Part shown: piece by piece, positions 8,549 through 17,300 of the stretch
How positions within the stretch are numbered: the stretch's first letter is position 1
Layout: the number at the start of each line of letters is the position of its first letter
Assembly: GCA_003347645.1 (NCBI GenBank)
Contig: QDFX01000020.1
Span: 1-52,442, forward strand
Length of the DNA stretch: 52,442 nt
Reading direction: 5' to 3'
From: Rhizobiaceae bacterium CPCC 101076
GTDB taxonomy: Bacteria > Pseudomonadota > Alphaproteobacteria > Rhizobiales > Methylopilaceae
The notes under the pieces: generated by a model
Databases searched by the model: none
What the model was told of the DNA's origin: nothing
The model's input: only the letters and a program-made list of their open reading frames with translations
Made by a program: the position numbers and the translations under genes

Positions 8549-8932
8549 ATGCCGCTTGTCCGTATCGACGTGCCTGAAGGAATGGGCGCCGATGTGCGTC
8601 GCGCGATCGGAGATACCGTCTACGAGGCGATGCGCGCCACGTTGAACGTGCCTGAGAACGATCGTTTCCAGGTGATCACCGAGCATTCGAGGTCCGACCT
8701 GATCATCGACCCGGACTATCTTGGGATCGAGCGAAGCGAGGCCGCGATCCTGATCCAGGTGACGCTCTCGATCGGGCGTACCGTCGAGATCAAGAAGGCC
8801 TTCTACAAAGCCGTCGCTGACGGCGTGCACGAGCGGGCCGGACTGCGGCGCGAAGATGTGTTCATCAACCTCGTCGAGGTGCGGCCAGAGGACTGGTCGT
8901 TCGGCAACGGCGTGGCGCAGTATGTCAGCTAA
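8549..8932 (+). CDS. Tautomerase family protein
   Basis: 127 residues. After removal of the initiator methionine the protein begins PLVRIDV with the N-terminal proline that serves as catalytic base in the 4-oxalocrotonate tautomerase superfamily. The length, the repeated beta-alpha-beta halves and the FQVITEHS region fit the longer Tautomerase_2 (PF14552) type. Substrate unknown. A strong ribosome site (AAGGAG) lies upstream and the stop of the S10 peptidase gene is 14 bases away. Confidence 0.85.
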   Translation: MPLVRIDVPEGMGADVRRAIGDTVYEAMRATLNVPENDRFQVITEHSRSDLIIDPDYLGIERSEAAILIQVTLSIGRTVEIKKAFYKAVADGVHERAGLRREDVFINLVEVRPEDWSFGNGVAQYVS

Positions 8933-8978
8933 TTATACAATATAAATATGTTTTATAGGCGATTGCTATGTACCGCTG

Positions 8979-9207
8979 CTCCACCCTAGTCTGGCGGTGC
9001 TGACCGGAAGGACTGAAATCCGCAACTTCGCCGAGGCCTACAAGGTGTTCTACCAGAAGGTGCCGACGGACGGCGGCAACTACACGATCGACCATTCGGC
9101 CTTCATCAATTTGCTCGACCGGGAGGGCCGCTATCTTCGGCTTTTCCCCGCCCTCGACGTCGAGCGCGCGAATGGCGCAGATCATCGAGCCGCATCTCGA
9201 AGGCTAG
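8979..9207 (+). pseudogene. Relic of SCO1/SenC (copper chaperone for cytochrome oxidase), C-terminal part
   Basis: The frame from 8979 reads HPSLAVLTGRTE...FAEAYKVFYQKVP...YTIDHSAFINLLDREGRYLRLFP, the C-terminal half of SCO1/SenC including the conserved copper-ligand histidine in DHSA. A frameshift near 9170 moves the ending (MAQIIEPHLEG, stop at 9205-9207) to another frame. The N-terminal half with the CxxxC copper site is missing. The junction upstream (8933-8975) is A/T-rich and unlike the surroundings. Confidence 0.65.
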
Positions 9208-9295
9208 GCGGGCCCCGGCAATTCACTCATCGAGGGCTGCCTTCCGTATTCTAGACTTTAGTCGATGATTTGGCACGGTTGATGCAGGGTAATCC

Positions 9296-9328
9296 GCATC
9301 GTGCATGCAATCCTGCGTGCAATGATGC
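9296..9328 (+). promoter_or_regulatory. Imperfect inverted repeat before the ABC operon, possible GntR operator
   Basis: GCATC...GATGC arms with internal GTGCA/TGCA repeats end 12 bases before the ATG of the ABC ATPase gene. It could bind the local GntR regulator (12145-12837); no matching site was seen at the regulator's own promoter, so this is tentative. Confidence 0.3.
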
Positions 9329-9340
9329 GGGGGCGGACAA

Positions 9341-10150
9341 ATGGCGCTGGATTTGGCTCAATTGCCCAAAACCGAGGCGCAAGACAGTCGCCACAGGGCG
9401 CTGATCCAAGGCAGTCATCTCACCAAGATCTATGCGACCTCCACGGGCCCGCTCGTCGCGCTCGACGACGTATCCTTTGACATCCGCGAGGGCGAGTTCG
9501 TCTCGTTGGTGGGGCCAAGCGGTTGCGGCAAGAGCACCTTGCTCAGCCTGCTGGGTGGCCTGGAGGAGCGTTCCGAGGGAACGCTCACGTTGAACGGCCA
9601 GGATCTCGACCGGCCACGTCCCGATATCGGCTTCATGCTGCAGACCGCCGTGCTGTTTCCCTGGCGTAGTGTGATGGAGAACATCCGCCTGCCGGGGGCG
9701 ATCCTCGGGCTGGACCGCAAGGCGCAGGCCGAGCGCTGTCAGGAATTGCTGGAACTCGTCGGCCTTGCCGGCTTCGGTGACCGCTATCCGAACGAACTCT
9801 CCGGCGGCATGCGTCAGCGCGTGGCGCTCGCCCGGCTGCTCGCCCATGACCCCGACGTACTCCTGATGGACGAGCCTTTCGGCGCGCTCGACGAATTCAC
9901 CCGCGAGACGATGAACCTGGAACTGCTGCGGATCTGGTCGGCGACCGGAAAGACCGTGGTGTTCGTCACTCACAATATCGGTGAGGCGGTGTTCCTCTCC
10001 GACCGGGTGTTCGTGATGACCCCGCGTCCGGGCCGGCTGGCCGGCGTGGTCGAGATCGACCTGCCGCGCCCTCGCCAGACCGAGATGATGCGCGAGCCCC
10101 GCTATTCCGAACTCGTCTTCGATATCCGCCACATGCTGGGAGTCGACTGA
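9341..10150 (+). CDS. ABC transporter ATPase, SsuB/TauB type
   Basis: 269 residues. Walker A GPSGCGKST (58-66), signature LSGGMRQ (153-159) and Walker B LLMDEP (174-179) are intact. Sequence class is that of the nitrate/sulfonate/taurine/thiamine-precursor importers. It energises uptake through the permease encoded next, whose ATG overlaps this stop by one base. The substrate cannot be read from the ATPase. A 60-residue frame on the other strand is a shadow. Confidence 0.92.
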   Translation: MALDLAQLPKTEAQDSRHRALIQGSHLTKIYATSTGPLVALDDVSFDIREGEFVSLVGPSGCGKSTLLSLLGGLEERSEGTLTLNGQDLDRPRPDIGFMLQTAVLFPWRSVMENIRLPGAILGLDRKAQAERCQELLELVGLAGFGDRYPNELSGGMRQRVALARLLAHDPDVLLMDEPFGALDEFTRETMNLELLRIWSATGKTVVFVTHNIGEAVFLSDRVFVMTPRPGRLAGVVEIDLPRPRQTEMMREPRYSELVFDIRHMLGVD

Positions 10151-11004
10151 TGACCATCGCCTATGACCAGTCGATTGCCGGCGATGCGGAGACGGGCCGC
10201 GCATCCACGATCGAACGACACATCGCGCAGGAGAAGGCGAGGGCGCGGCGCAAGCGCATGACCAACCGGCTGCTTGCCGCCGGCTTCGGCATGTTCGTGC
10301 TGTTCCTGTGGTGGCTGTTCTCGGCGCTCGGCCTGATCCACCGGCTGATCATCCCGCCGCCGGGCGAGGTGCTGTCGGCATTCTTCCGTGTCGCCAGCGC
10401 CAGCTATTTCTGGCCGAACGTCATGGTGACCCTTTCGGAGATCGCGGCCGGCTTCGCGCTCGGGCTCGCGAGCGGCGTCGTGTTCGGCGTCTCGGTCGCG
10501 ATGTTCGAGAGCGTGCGGGCGACGATCTATCCCTATCTCGTCGCCCTGCAGGCGCCGCCGAAGATCGTGCTGGCACCAATCTTCGTCACGTGGTTTGGCT
10601 TCGACGAGGCCTCGAAGATCGCGATGGCCGTGGTGATGAGCTTCTTCCCGATGTTCCTCAACACGCTGACGGGGCTCGCTTCGGTCGAACCGAATGCGGT
10701 GAAGCTGATGCGCTCGCTGACCGCGTCGCGCTGGCAGACCTTCCGCTATCTCCTGCTGCCGAACGCGCTGCCGACGATGATGGCGGGCGTGAAGCTTTGC
10801 TGGACGCTGGCGGTGCTCGGCGTCGTCGTCGGCGAGTTCGTCGGTGCCTCGGCGGGCATCGGCTACCTGATCCACGCCTTCAACTTCCAGCTCGATATCA
10901 GCGGTGTGTTCGTCCTGATCCTGCTGCTCTCGATCTTCACCCTGGTCGTCTACCAGCTCATCGAGAATCTTGAGAAGAAAATCATATTTTGGTCGGGGAT
11001 GTGA
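10150..11004 (+). CDS. ABC transporter permease, SsuC/TauC type
   Basis: 284 residues with about six membrane segments after a charged N-terminal cytoplasmic stretch (1-35). The EAA loop, with its conserved glycine, is near the middle (SLTASRWQTFRYLLLPNALP region), which docks the ATPase. Inner-membrane channel of the 9341-12089 importer. Its TGA is followed 29 bases later by the binding-protein gene. Confidence 0.92.
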   Translation: MTIAYDQSIAGDAETGRASTIERHIAQEKARARRKRMTNRLLAAGFGMFVLFLWWLFSALGLIHRLIIPPPGEVLSAFFRVASASYFWPNVMVTLSEIAAGFALGLASGVVFGVSVAMFESVRATIYPYLVALQAPPKIVLAPIFVTWFGFDEASKIAMAVVMSFFPMFLNTLTGLASVEPNAVKLMRSLTASRWQTFRYLLLPNALPTMMAGVKLCWTLAVLGVVVGEFVGASAGIGYLIHAFNFQLDISGVFVLILLLSIFTLVVYQLIENLEKKIIFWSGM

Positions 11005-11033
11005 GTATCGAAATCAGACTACCGGAGGCAATA

Positions 11034-12089
11034 ATGAGATCGTTCAAGAACACTACGCGCAGGACGGCGATGGCCGTCATCGCCGGCGCATCTTTTGTCC
11101 TCTCGGCGGGGCCGTCCCTCGCGCTCGAGAAGATCGTCGGCGTCACGGCGCAGGGCGGCCCGACGGCGCAACTCTTCCCGTTCTTCATCGCGATGGAGAA
11201 GGGCTACTACAAGGACGAGGGGCTCGACGTCGACATCAAGTTCTCCAAGGGCAGCTCCGATGGCGCCCGCCAGCTCGCCGCCGGCAATGTCGAGTTCGCG
11301 ATCGTCTCGGCCGCCGCGCTGATGCAGACGCAATATGCCGGCTTCCCGCTCAAGGTGATCATGCAGGTCTATTATCCGGACACATTCGACATCGTCGTGC
11401 CGGAGAAGAGCGACATCAAGTCGATCGCCGACCTGAAGGGCAAGACGCTCGGCCTCTCGGATCTCGCCGGTGGTGAGGTGACGATGACCCGCGCCTCGCT
11501 CTCCGTCGCCGGCGTGAAGGAAGGTTCGGAGGTGAAGATGGTCGTCGCCGGTGAAGGCGATCCCACCACGATACGTTCGTTCGAGGAGGGCCGCATCCAG
11601 GCCTATGCCGGCGCCAAGCGCGATATCCTTCTTATTCCGGCGCAGGGCATCCCGCTTCGTGTTATCACGCCGCCGGAAGTCGCGACCTTCCCGGGCGATG
11701 GTCTCGCCGTTCGTGCCGAGACGCTCAAGGAGAAGCCGGAGACGCTGGCGAAGCTCGTTCGCGCGACTCTGAAGGGCTGGGCATGGGCGAAGGCCCATCC
11801 GGACGAGGCGTTCATGCTGATGAAGACGAAATGGGCGGCGGCGACTTTGGGCGACAACCCGGTCGCGGAGCCGTTCTGGAAGCTCGTCCTCGCCTATTAC
11901 ACCGCGCCATCCGAGGTCGAGAAGCACGGCACGATCCTGCCGGCGCGCTGGAAGAACTACATGGACTTCATGCAGCTCGGCGAGGAAGAGCAGAAGCCGC
12001 TGAAGGGGCCGGTCGAACTCGACGCCCTGCTGACCAACGACGTGGTCGACAAGGCCTATGTGGGGCTCGACCTGAAATCCGTGAACTGA
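11034..12089 (+). CDS. ABC transporter substrate-binding protein, SsuA/THI5-like
   Basis: 351 residues from ATG 11034, chosen because GGAGG lies six bases before it; an upstream frame to 10989 overlaps the permease gene. Signal peptide about 1-31 (ends SLALE). The mature part begins KIVGVTAQGGPTAQLFPFF and has the two-lobed NMT1/THI5-like fold seen in sulfonate, nitrate and pyrimidine-precursor receptors. Third gene of the operon; a terminator follows. Ligand unknown. Confidence 0.9.
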   Translation: MRSFKNTTRRTAMAVIAGASFVLSAGPSLALEKIVGVTAQGGPTAQLFPFFIAMEKGYYKDEGLDVDIKFSKGSSDGARQLAAGNVEFAIVSAAALMQTQYAGFPLKVIMQVYYPDTFDIVVPEKSDIKSIADLKGKTLGLSDLAGGEVTMTRASLSVAGVKEGSEVKMVVAGEGDPTTIRSFEEGRIQAYAGAKRDILLIPAQGIPLRVITPPEVATFPGDGLAVRAETLKEKPETLAKLVRATLKGWAWAKAHPDEAFMLMKTKWAAATLGDNPVAEPFWKLVLAYYTAPSEVEKHGTILPARWKNYMDFMQLGEEEQKPLKGPVELDALLTNDVVDKAYVGLDLKSVN

Positions 12090-12114
12090 GGTTCAGAGTC
12101 CACGCCGACAACAA

Positions 12115-12142
12115 AGCCCCGGCTTCACGCCGGGGTTTTTCT
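12115..12142 (+). terminator. Rho-independent terminator of the ABC operon
   Basis: Stem CCCCGGC/GCCGGGG (12117-12123 and 12129-12135), loop TTCAC, then TTTTTCTTTT. It lies between the convergent binding-protein and GntR genes. Confidence 0.85.
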
Positions 12143-12144
12143 TT

Positions 12145-12837
12145 TCAGCGCTTCACCTCGTCAACTGATTCCCTGACGATCCTGAGATGCCGCCGCATCT
12201 CCTCGGCGGCGCCCGGACCGTCTCCGCGCTCGATTGCCTCGACGACGCGGCCGTGCTCGATCACCGAAAGCTTGAGGCGGTCGAAGCCGAGGAACTGCGC
12301 ACGGCGGAACGGCGCCAGGCGCTGGCGAACGCCGAGGGTCAACTCGGCCAGATAGGAGTTCTGGCTGCCGCGATAGATGGCTTCATGGAAAGCGAAGTTC
12401 AGCTCCATATAGCCGTCGAGCTGACCGCTCTGGGCCATCGCTCCGCAATCCTCATGCAGCGAGCGGAGCGCGGCCTTCTCGGCGGCTGGCATGCTGAGCG
12501 CCGACCAATGGGAGCATAGCGCCTCGAGCTCGGCCATGACCGCGAACATCTCGTTCAGCCGGTCCTGGGTGAAATGAGCGACGACCGCGCCGCGCCGCGG
12601 CCTGGCTTCGGCGAAGCCGATCGCCTCGAGCTGGCGGATAGCTTCGCGAATGGGGGTTCGCGATACGCCGAACCGGCGCGCGAGGCCTACCTCGTCCAGC
12701 GCGACGCCGGGTGCGATTGCGCCTCGAGCGATCGCGTCGGCCAGTTCTTCCTTGATGAGCTCAGCCCGAGTCTTTGGGCGCTCGTCGGGAGGGACCGACT
12801 GAAAATCGAGCGGCAACACGGACCTGACATAGTTCAT
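12145..12837 (-). CDS. GntR family regulator, FadR/FCD subfamily
   Basis: 230 residues. N-terminal winged helix with LDEVGLARRFGVSRTPIREA (about 47-66); C-terminal all-helical FCD ligand domain with spaced histidines (HEAIYRGS, EHGRVVEA, RRHLRIV) that usually hold a metal next to the effector. Convergent with, and adjacent to, the ABC importer, so it is the likely local regulator responding to the transported compound or a product. Such proteins are mostly repressors released by a carboxylate. Confidence 0.88.
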   Translation of the reverse strand: MNYVRSVLPLDFQSVPPDERPKTRAELIKEELADAIARGAIAPGVALDEVGLARRFGVSRTPIREAIRQLEAIGFAEARPRRGAVVAHFTQDRLNEMFAVMAELEALCSHWSALSMPAAEKAALRSLHEDCGAMAQSGQLDGYMELNFAFHEAIYRGSQNSYLAELTLGVRQRLAPFRRAQFLGFDRLKLSVIEHGRVVEAIERGDGPGAAEEMRRHLRIVRESVDEVKR

Positions 12838-12964
12838 ATCAGCATCTTATCATCTTCCACGTCGTTCGCCCTACACGACAAGTGAAAGTTGTCCCCATGC
12901 CGCCGTCGGGGGCAGTCGCGGGGGCTGCTGGCGGCATTGGCGCGGCGTGCCCATTTGGGCGTAA

Positions 12965-13267
12965 ATGAACGCCATGACTTCTTCCGCCCCCGTCACGCTG
13001 ACCGACAAGCAATTCGCCCAGATCGCCCGGGCGCTCGCCGAGCCGCGCCGCGTGCAGATCCTCCAGGCGATCGGAACCTGCAAGGGGTCGATGGCCTGTG
13101 GCGCGCTGAGGGACATGCAGGACATCAGCGCCGCGACGATGTCCCATCACATGAAGGAACTGGAGACCGCCGGGCTGGTCGAGATCGTCCGGGACGGCAA
13201 GTTCGCCAACCTCGTCCTGCAGCGCGATGTGCTGGAGGCCTATCTGGCGCGCCTGTCGGAGATCTGA
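12965..13267 (+). CDS. ArsR family winged-helix regulator
   Basis: 100 residues. [13 protein letters not shown] and [26 protein letters not shown] show the ArsR/SmtB helix-turn-helix and wing. The metal-binding ELCVCDL motif is replaced by CGALRDMQ, so metal sensing is unlikely; one cysteine (CKGSMACG region has two) might sense redox state, which is speculation. It lies directly upstream of an SDR gene with an inverted repeat between them, so the SDR gene is the probable target. Confidence 0.85.
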   Translation: MNAMTSSAPVTLTDKQFAQIARALAEPRRVQILQAIGTCKGSMACGALRDMQDISAATMSHHMKELETAGLVEIVRDGKFANLVLQRDVLEAYLARLSEI

Positions 13268-13298
13268 GCCTGCCGCCTGGCTGCGGCAATCCGGCACG

Positions 13299-13357
13299 TC
13301 ATTTCGATAATTGTAAAACTGTCTTACCGACCCGATGTCATTTCGACAATCATCGAA
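13299..13357 (+). promoter_or_regulatory. ArsR-type operator region before the SDR gene
   Basis: A direct repeat GTCATTTCGAYAAT occurs at 13299 and 13337 (38 bases apart). The second copy extends into the inverted repeat TTCGA-caatca-TCGAA (13342-13357), the usual form of ArsR-family sites. It covers the likely promoter of the SDR gene at 13381. Confidence 0.6.
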
Positions 13358-13380
13358 TTGGCAAAAGCCAGGAGACGGAA

Positions 13381-14130
13381 ATGAGCAAACTTGCAGGCAA
13401 GGTCGCGGTCGTGACCGGGGCATCGAAAGGCATCGGGGCAGGCATCGCCAAGGCATTGGCGGAGGCGGGGGCCTCGGTCGTCGTGAACTATGCAGGCAGC
13501 AAGGACGGCGCCGAGAAGACGGTCGTCGAGATCACCAAGGCCGGGGGCAAGGCGATTGCGGTGCAGGCCGACGTCGCGAAGTCCGCCGACGTGGAGCGCC
13601 TGTTCAAAGAGACGGTCGCCGCCTATGGCCCGGCCGATATCCTGGTGAACAATGCCGGCGTCTACGCATTCGGAGCGATCGAGGATTTCACCGAGGAGGA
13701 ATTCCACCGCCAGTTCAACATCAATGTCCTGGGCCTCCTGCAGGCGACGCGCGCGGCGGTGAAGGGCTTCGGCGACAAGGGCGGCAGCGTCATCAATATC
13801 AGCTCGCTCGCGAGCCGAATTACACCGCCGAACAGTGCGATTTACAGCGGCACCAAGGGCGCGGTCGACGCGATCACCGCGACGCTGGCGAAGGAACTCG
13901 GGCCGAGGCAGATCCGGGTCAATTCGATCAACCCAGGCCCGGTCGAAACGGAAGGCTATGTGACGGTGGGCGTCGCAAACAGCGAAGTGGAGACGCAAAT
14001 GGTGGCGCAGACGCCGCTCGGACGTGTGGGGCAACCGCAGGATATTGCGCGGGTCGCCGTCTTTCTCGCCTCCGAGGATGCCGGCTGGCTGACCGGAGAG
14101 TCGATTATTGCCGCAGGCGGCTTTCGCTGA
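13381..14130 (+). CDS. SDR family oxidoreductase
   Basis: 249 residues, classical short-chain dehydrogenase/reductase. Cofactor motif TGASKGIG (12-19), NNAG (90-93), catalytic S142, Y155 and K159 (YSGTK), and active-site N114. An NADPH-type preference is possible, but no decisive residue was checked. The upstream frame (12889) is an artefact; the ATG at 13381 follows AGGAGAC. Under likely control of the ArsR protein encoded just before it. Substrate unknown. Confidence 0.92.
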   Translation: MSKLAGKVAVVTGASKGIGAGIAKALAEAGASVVVNYAGSKDGAEKTVVEITKAGGKAIAVQADVAKSADVERLFKETVAAYGPADILVNNAGVYAFGAIEDFTEEEFHRQFNINVLGLLQATRAAVKGFGDKGGSVINISSLASRITPPNSAIYSGTKGAVDAITATLAKELGPRQIRVNSINPGPVETEGYVTVGVANSEVETQMVAQTPLGRVGQPQDIARVAVFLASEDAGWLTGESIIAAGGFR

Positions 14131-14163
14131 AAAAACGGGTGGGAATGGCGCCATTCCCACCCG
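14131..14163 (-). terminator. Bidirectional hairpin between SDR and sugar permease genes
   Basis: A perfect 28-base palindrome (14136-14163, arms CGGGTGGGAATGGC) lies between two convergent genes. On the minus strand it is followed by TTTTTT, so it is a good terminator for the permease gene and also blocks SDR read-through. Confidence 0.75.
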
Positions 14164-14169
14164 ACGCGT

Positions 14170-15438
14170 TCAGGCCGTGGCCGGCCTGCGGGCGAACAGG
14201 CCGAAGCCGGAGATGATCAGGTAGCAGACGACCGGCACGATCAGCGCGGTGGCGATGGTCGAGGCGTCGGCGAGGCCGCCGGTGATGACCGGGATTATAG
14301 CGCCGCCGACGATCGCCATGCAGAGCAGGCCCGAGCCTTCCGGCGTCTTGCTGCCGAGACCGTCGACGCCGAGCGCGAAGATGGTCGGGAACATGATCGA
14401 GTTGCAGAGGCCGACCGCGATCAGCGCCCAGCCGGAGATCGTGCCTGTCGTTCCCATCGAGATCAGGACGAGCGTGGCCGAACCGGCGGCGAAGATCGCG
14501 AGCAGGAGGCCGGCCGGAACCTGGCGTAGGAGCCACGAGCCGATGAAGCGGCCGATCATGGCGCCGCCCCAATAGAAGGCGATGTGCTCGCCGGCGCTCT
14601 GCGGGGTCAGCGCCAGCGTGGTCGGCAGTTCGAGATAGCTGACGAGGACCGAGCCGATCGAGACCTCGGCGCCCACGTAGCAGAACATGGCGACGACGGC
14701 GAAGAGCATGCGGGGACGCTGGAGCAGCGAGATCGAGTCCCGGAAGCCGACTTCCTCCGGCCGCTCGTTCGGCACCGCATGCCGCTGGAACCAGAAGATC
14801 GCGGCGATGATCGCGAGCACGATGGCGATACCGATATAGATGTTGGCGATGATCGCGCCTTCCTCGGCCCGGAAGGCGGGAAGCTGTTCCGGCGGGATGG
14901 TCGCCGGGTCGACGGAGGCGACAGTGCCGAGCAGGAGCTGGGCGCCGATATAGGGCCAGATCGTCGTGCCGAGCGAATTGAACGCCTGGGCGAAGGTGAG
15001 GCGGCTGGAGGCCGAGGCCGGATCGCCAAGGCCCGCGATCAGCGGATTGGCCGCGACCTGCAGGATGGTGATGCCGCCGGCCACGACGAACAACGCGACG
15101 AGGATCGGCCAGTAGACGCCGGACTGGGCTGAGGGCCAGAACAGCAGCGCGCCGCACGTCATGATGAGCAGGCCGACGACGAGGCCCTTCAGATAGCCGA
15201 TGCGGGCGACGAGCGTGCCGGCCGGGATCGAGAAGAACAGATAGGCCATGAAGAAGGCGAACTGCGTCAGCATCACCTCGGCATAGGAGAGCTGGAACAG
15301 GCCCTTGAGCTTCGGGATGAGGATGTCGTTGAGGCTGGTCGTGCCGCCCCAGATGAAGAAGAGACCAATGATCAGCCAGACGAGGGCGGGCGCGGCTTTC
15401 GTTGTGCTGCGGGTGGAAACGCTGGGGCTTTCCTGCAT
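14170..15438 (-). CDS. MFS sugar transporter, FHS (GluP/FucP-like) family
   Basis: 422 residues with about 12 membrane segments. The N-terminal WGGTTSLNDILIPKLKGLFQLSYAEVMLTQFAFF and LQVAANPLIAGLGDP segments are signatures of the FHS family of glucose/galactose/fucose:proton symporters (Brucella GluP, E. coli FucP). ATG 15438 was preferred over one 10 codons upstream because the conserved part begins there and GAGGT precedes it. Stands alone; exact sugar not determinable. Confidence 0.85.
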   Translation of the reverse strand: MQESPSVSTRSTTKAAPALVWLIIGLFFIWGGTTSLNDILIPKLKGLFQLSYAEVMLTQFAFFMAYLFFSIPAGTLVARIGYLKGLVVGLLIMTCGALLFWPSAQSGVYWPILVALFVVAGGITILQVAANPLIAGLGDPASASSRLTFAQAFNSLGTTIWPYIGAQLLLGTVASVDPATIPPEQLPAFRAEEGAIIANIYIGIAIVLAIIAAIFWFQRHAVPNERPEEVGFRDSISLLQRPRMLFAVVAMFCYVGAEVSIGSVLVSYLELPTTLALTPQSAGEHIAFYWGGAMIGRFIGSWLLRQVPAGLLLAIFAAGSATLVLISMGTTGTISGWALIAVGLCNSIMFPTIFALGVDGLGSKTPEGSGLLCMAIVGGAIIPVITGGLADASTIATALIVPVVCYLIISGFGLFARRPATA

Positions 15439-15590
15439 CGGGACCTCTCGTCGTTGCCTCGGGCGCAAATGGTCGCGCCGCCTCGGCCGGCCATATCATT
15501 CCCACTTTGTGTAACGACGATAACCCACCCGCGCCTTATTCGTTCGGCGATTCCGGCGTTTCGCACCGCGACCTTTCCCAGGACCCATGC

Positions 15591-16595
15591 ATGCTGAGAA
15601 CCTTTGCGACTGCCTTGTCCTTGCTTCTGATTTCGACCGCCGCCCAGGCGCAGGACCGGCCGGTCTACGGACCGGAACTTCAGGGCTTCGACTATCCCTT
15701 TCCGGTCCAGACCTTTGGGGTCACCTCGCAGCGGCAGAGCCTGCAAATGGCCTTCATGGACGTCGCGCCGACCGGTACGGCCAACGGGCAGACCGTGGTG
15801 CTGCTGCACGGCAAGAATTTCTGCGGCGCGACCTGGGGCGCGACGATCAAGGTGCTGTCGGAGGCCGGCTACCGGGTGATCGCGCCGGACCAGGTGGGCT
15901 TCTGCAAGTCGTCGAAGCCCGCGGCCTATCAGTTCAGCTTCCAGCAGCTCGCCAGGAACACAAAGGACCTGCTCGCCTCGCGGGGGATCGAGAAGGCGAT
16001 CGTGATCGGCCATTCCATGGGCGGCATGCTGGCGGCGCGCTTCGCCATTGAGTATCCGCAGGCGGTCGAGCGGCTGATGCTGGTGAACCCGCTCGGGCTG
16101 GAGGACTGGCAGGCCGAGGGCGTGCCCTATGCGGCCGTCGATGCGGGCTACCAGAACGAGCTGAAGACCTCGTTCGAGACCATCAAGAACTACCAGCTCA
16201 AATTCTATTACGACGGGGTCTGGAAGCCGGAATATGACCGCTGGGTCGAGATGCTGGCTGCCATGTATGCGGGACCCGGCAAGGAAGCCGTTGCCTGGAA
16301 CCAGGCGCTGACCTCCGACATGGTCTTCACCCAGCCGGTCGTCCACGAATTCAAGCGCATCAAGGCGCCGACGACCCTATTCATCGGCCAGACCGACAAG
16401 ACCGCGCCGGGCGCCAACCGCGCATCGCCGGAGGTCGCCGCGCGGCTCGGCGACTATCCGGAACTCGGGCGGCGGACGGCCAAGGCGATCCCGAACGCGA
16501 AGCTGGTCGAGTTTCCCGGCCTTGGCCATTCACCGCAGGTCGAGGCGCCGGAGGTGTTCCACAAGGCGCTGCTGGAGGCGCTGTCGCAGGGCTGA
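15591..16595 (+). CDS. Secreted alpha/beta hydrolase
   Basis: 334 residues starting at ATG 15591 (MLRTFATALSLLL); the frame is open to 15402 but that part overlaps the permease promoter. Signal peptide 1-21 (AQA). Oxyanion HGKNFCG (73-79), nucleophile S142 in GHSMGG, acid in FIGQTDKT and histidine in GLGHSPQ complete an alpha/beta-hydrolase triad. Periplasmic esterase/hydrolase of unknown substrate. Confidence 0.88.
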   Translation: MLRTFATALSLLLISTAAQAQDRPVYGPELQGFDYPFPVQTFGVTSQRQSLQMAFMDVAPTGTANGQTVVLLHGKNFCGATWGATIKVLSEAGYRVIAPDQVGFCKSSKPAAYQFSFQQLARNTKDLLASRGIEKAIVIGHSMGGMLAARFAIEYPQAVERLMLVNPLGLEDWQAEGVPYAAVDAGYQNELKTSFETIKNYQLKFYYDGVWKPEYDRWVEMLAAMYAGPGKEAVAWNQALTSDMVFTQPVVHEFKRIKAPTTLFIGQTDKTAPGANRASPEVAARLGDYPELGRRTAKAIPNAKLVEFPGLGHSPQVEAPEVFHKALLEALSQG

Positions 16596-16649
16596 CGACA
16601 ACAAGCGCGGGCGATTGACAGAAATCGCCGCGCGCGGTTCCTACCGCCC

Positions 16650-17300
16650 ATGCTGAGTGATCTTCCGCCGATCCCGGACGGCTATTCGCCGGTTCCTCCG
16701 GGCAAGCTCGCCACAATCGTCACCTGCCTTGAAATGCTGGAGAAGCCGCCGCGCAAGGCGGTGCGCCCGGTCGAGCGGCCGATGCTGGTCGAACGCTGGG
16801 AGAAGCCCCCGCTCGACGAATACCGGGCGCTGTTCCGCGCCATCGGCGAGGACTGGCTGTGGTTCTCCCGGCTGGTCATGCCGGAGGAGGAATTGCGCGG
16901 GAAGCTCGACCATCCGCTGGTCGAGAACTATTTGCTGCGCGACGGCAAGCGCGCGATCGGGCTGGCGGAACTCGATTTCCGCGTCGGGGGCGAATGCGAG
17001 CTCGGCCTGTTCGGCCTGACGCCCGATGCGACCGGCCAGGGCGGCGGGCGGTTCCTGATGAGCCGCATGATCGCCCGGGCCTGGTCGCGGCCGATCACGC
17101 GGTTCTGGCTGCACACCTGCACCTTCGACAGCCCGCAGGCGCTCGGCTTTTATAAGCGCTCGGGCTTTCGGCCCTATGCGCTGATGGTCGAGATCGCCGA
17201 GGACCCGAGGCTGTCGGGCCATTTGCCGAGGACTGCGGCGGCGCATATCCCGCTGGCGGTGGAGGCGGCCCGGGTGGTCCCAACCAATTTGGTCGGATGA
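16650..17300 (+). CDS. GNAT family N-acetyltransferase
   Basis: 216 residues. The acetyl-CoA motif A is GLFGLTPDATGQGGGRFLM and is followed by FWLHTCTFDSPQALGFYKRSGF, the motif B tyrosine region. Acceptor unknown. Its stop overlaps the next gene by four bases (ATGA at 17297), so acetyltransferase and ATPase are co-translated. The N-terminal 50 residues are proline-rich and not part of the fold. Confidence 0.88.
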   Translation: MLSDLPPIPDGYSPVPPGKLATIVTCLEMLEKPPRKAVRPVERPMLVERWEKPPLDEYRALFRAIGEDWLWFSRLVMPEEELRGKLDHPLVENYLLRDGKRAIGLAELDFRVGGECELGLFGLTPDATGQGGGRFLMSRMIARAWSRPITRFWLHTCTFDSPQALGFYKRSGFRPYALMVEIAEDPRLSGHLPRTAAAHIPLAVEAARVVPTNLVG

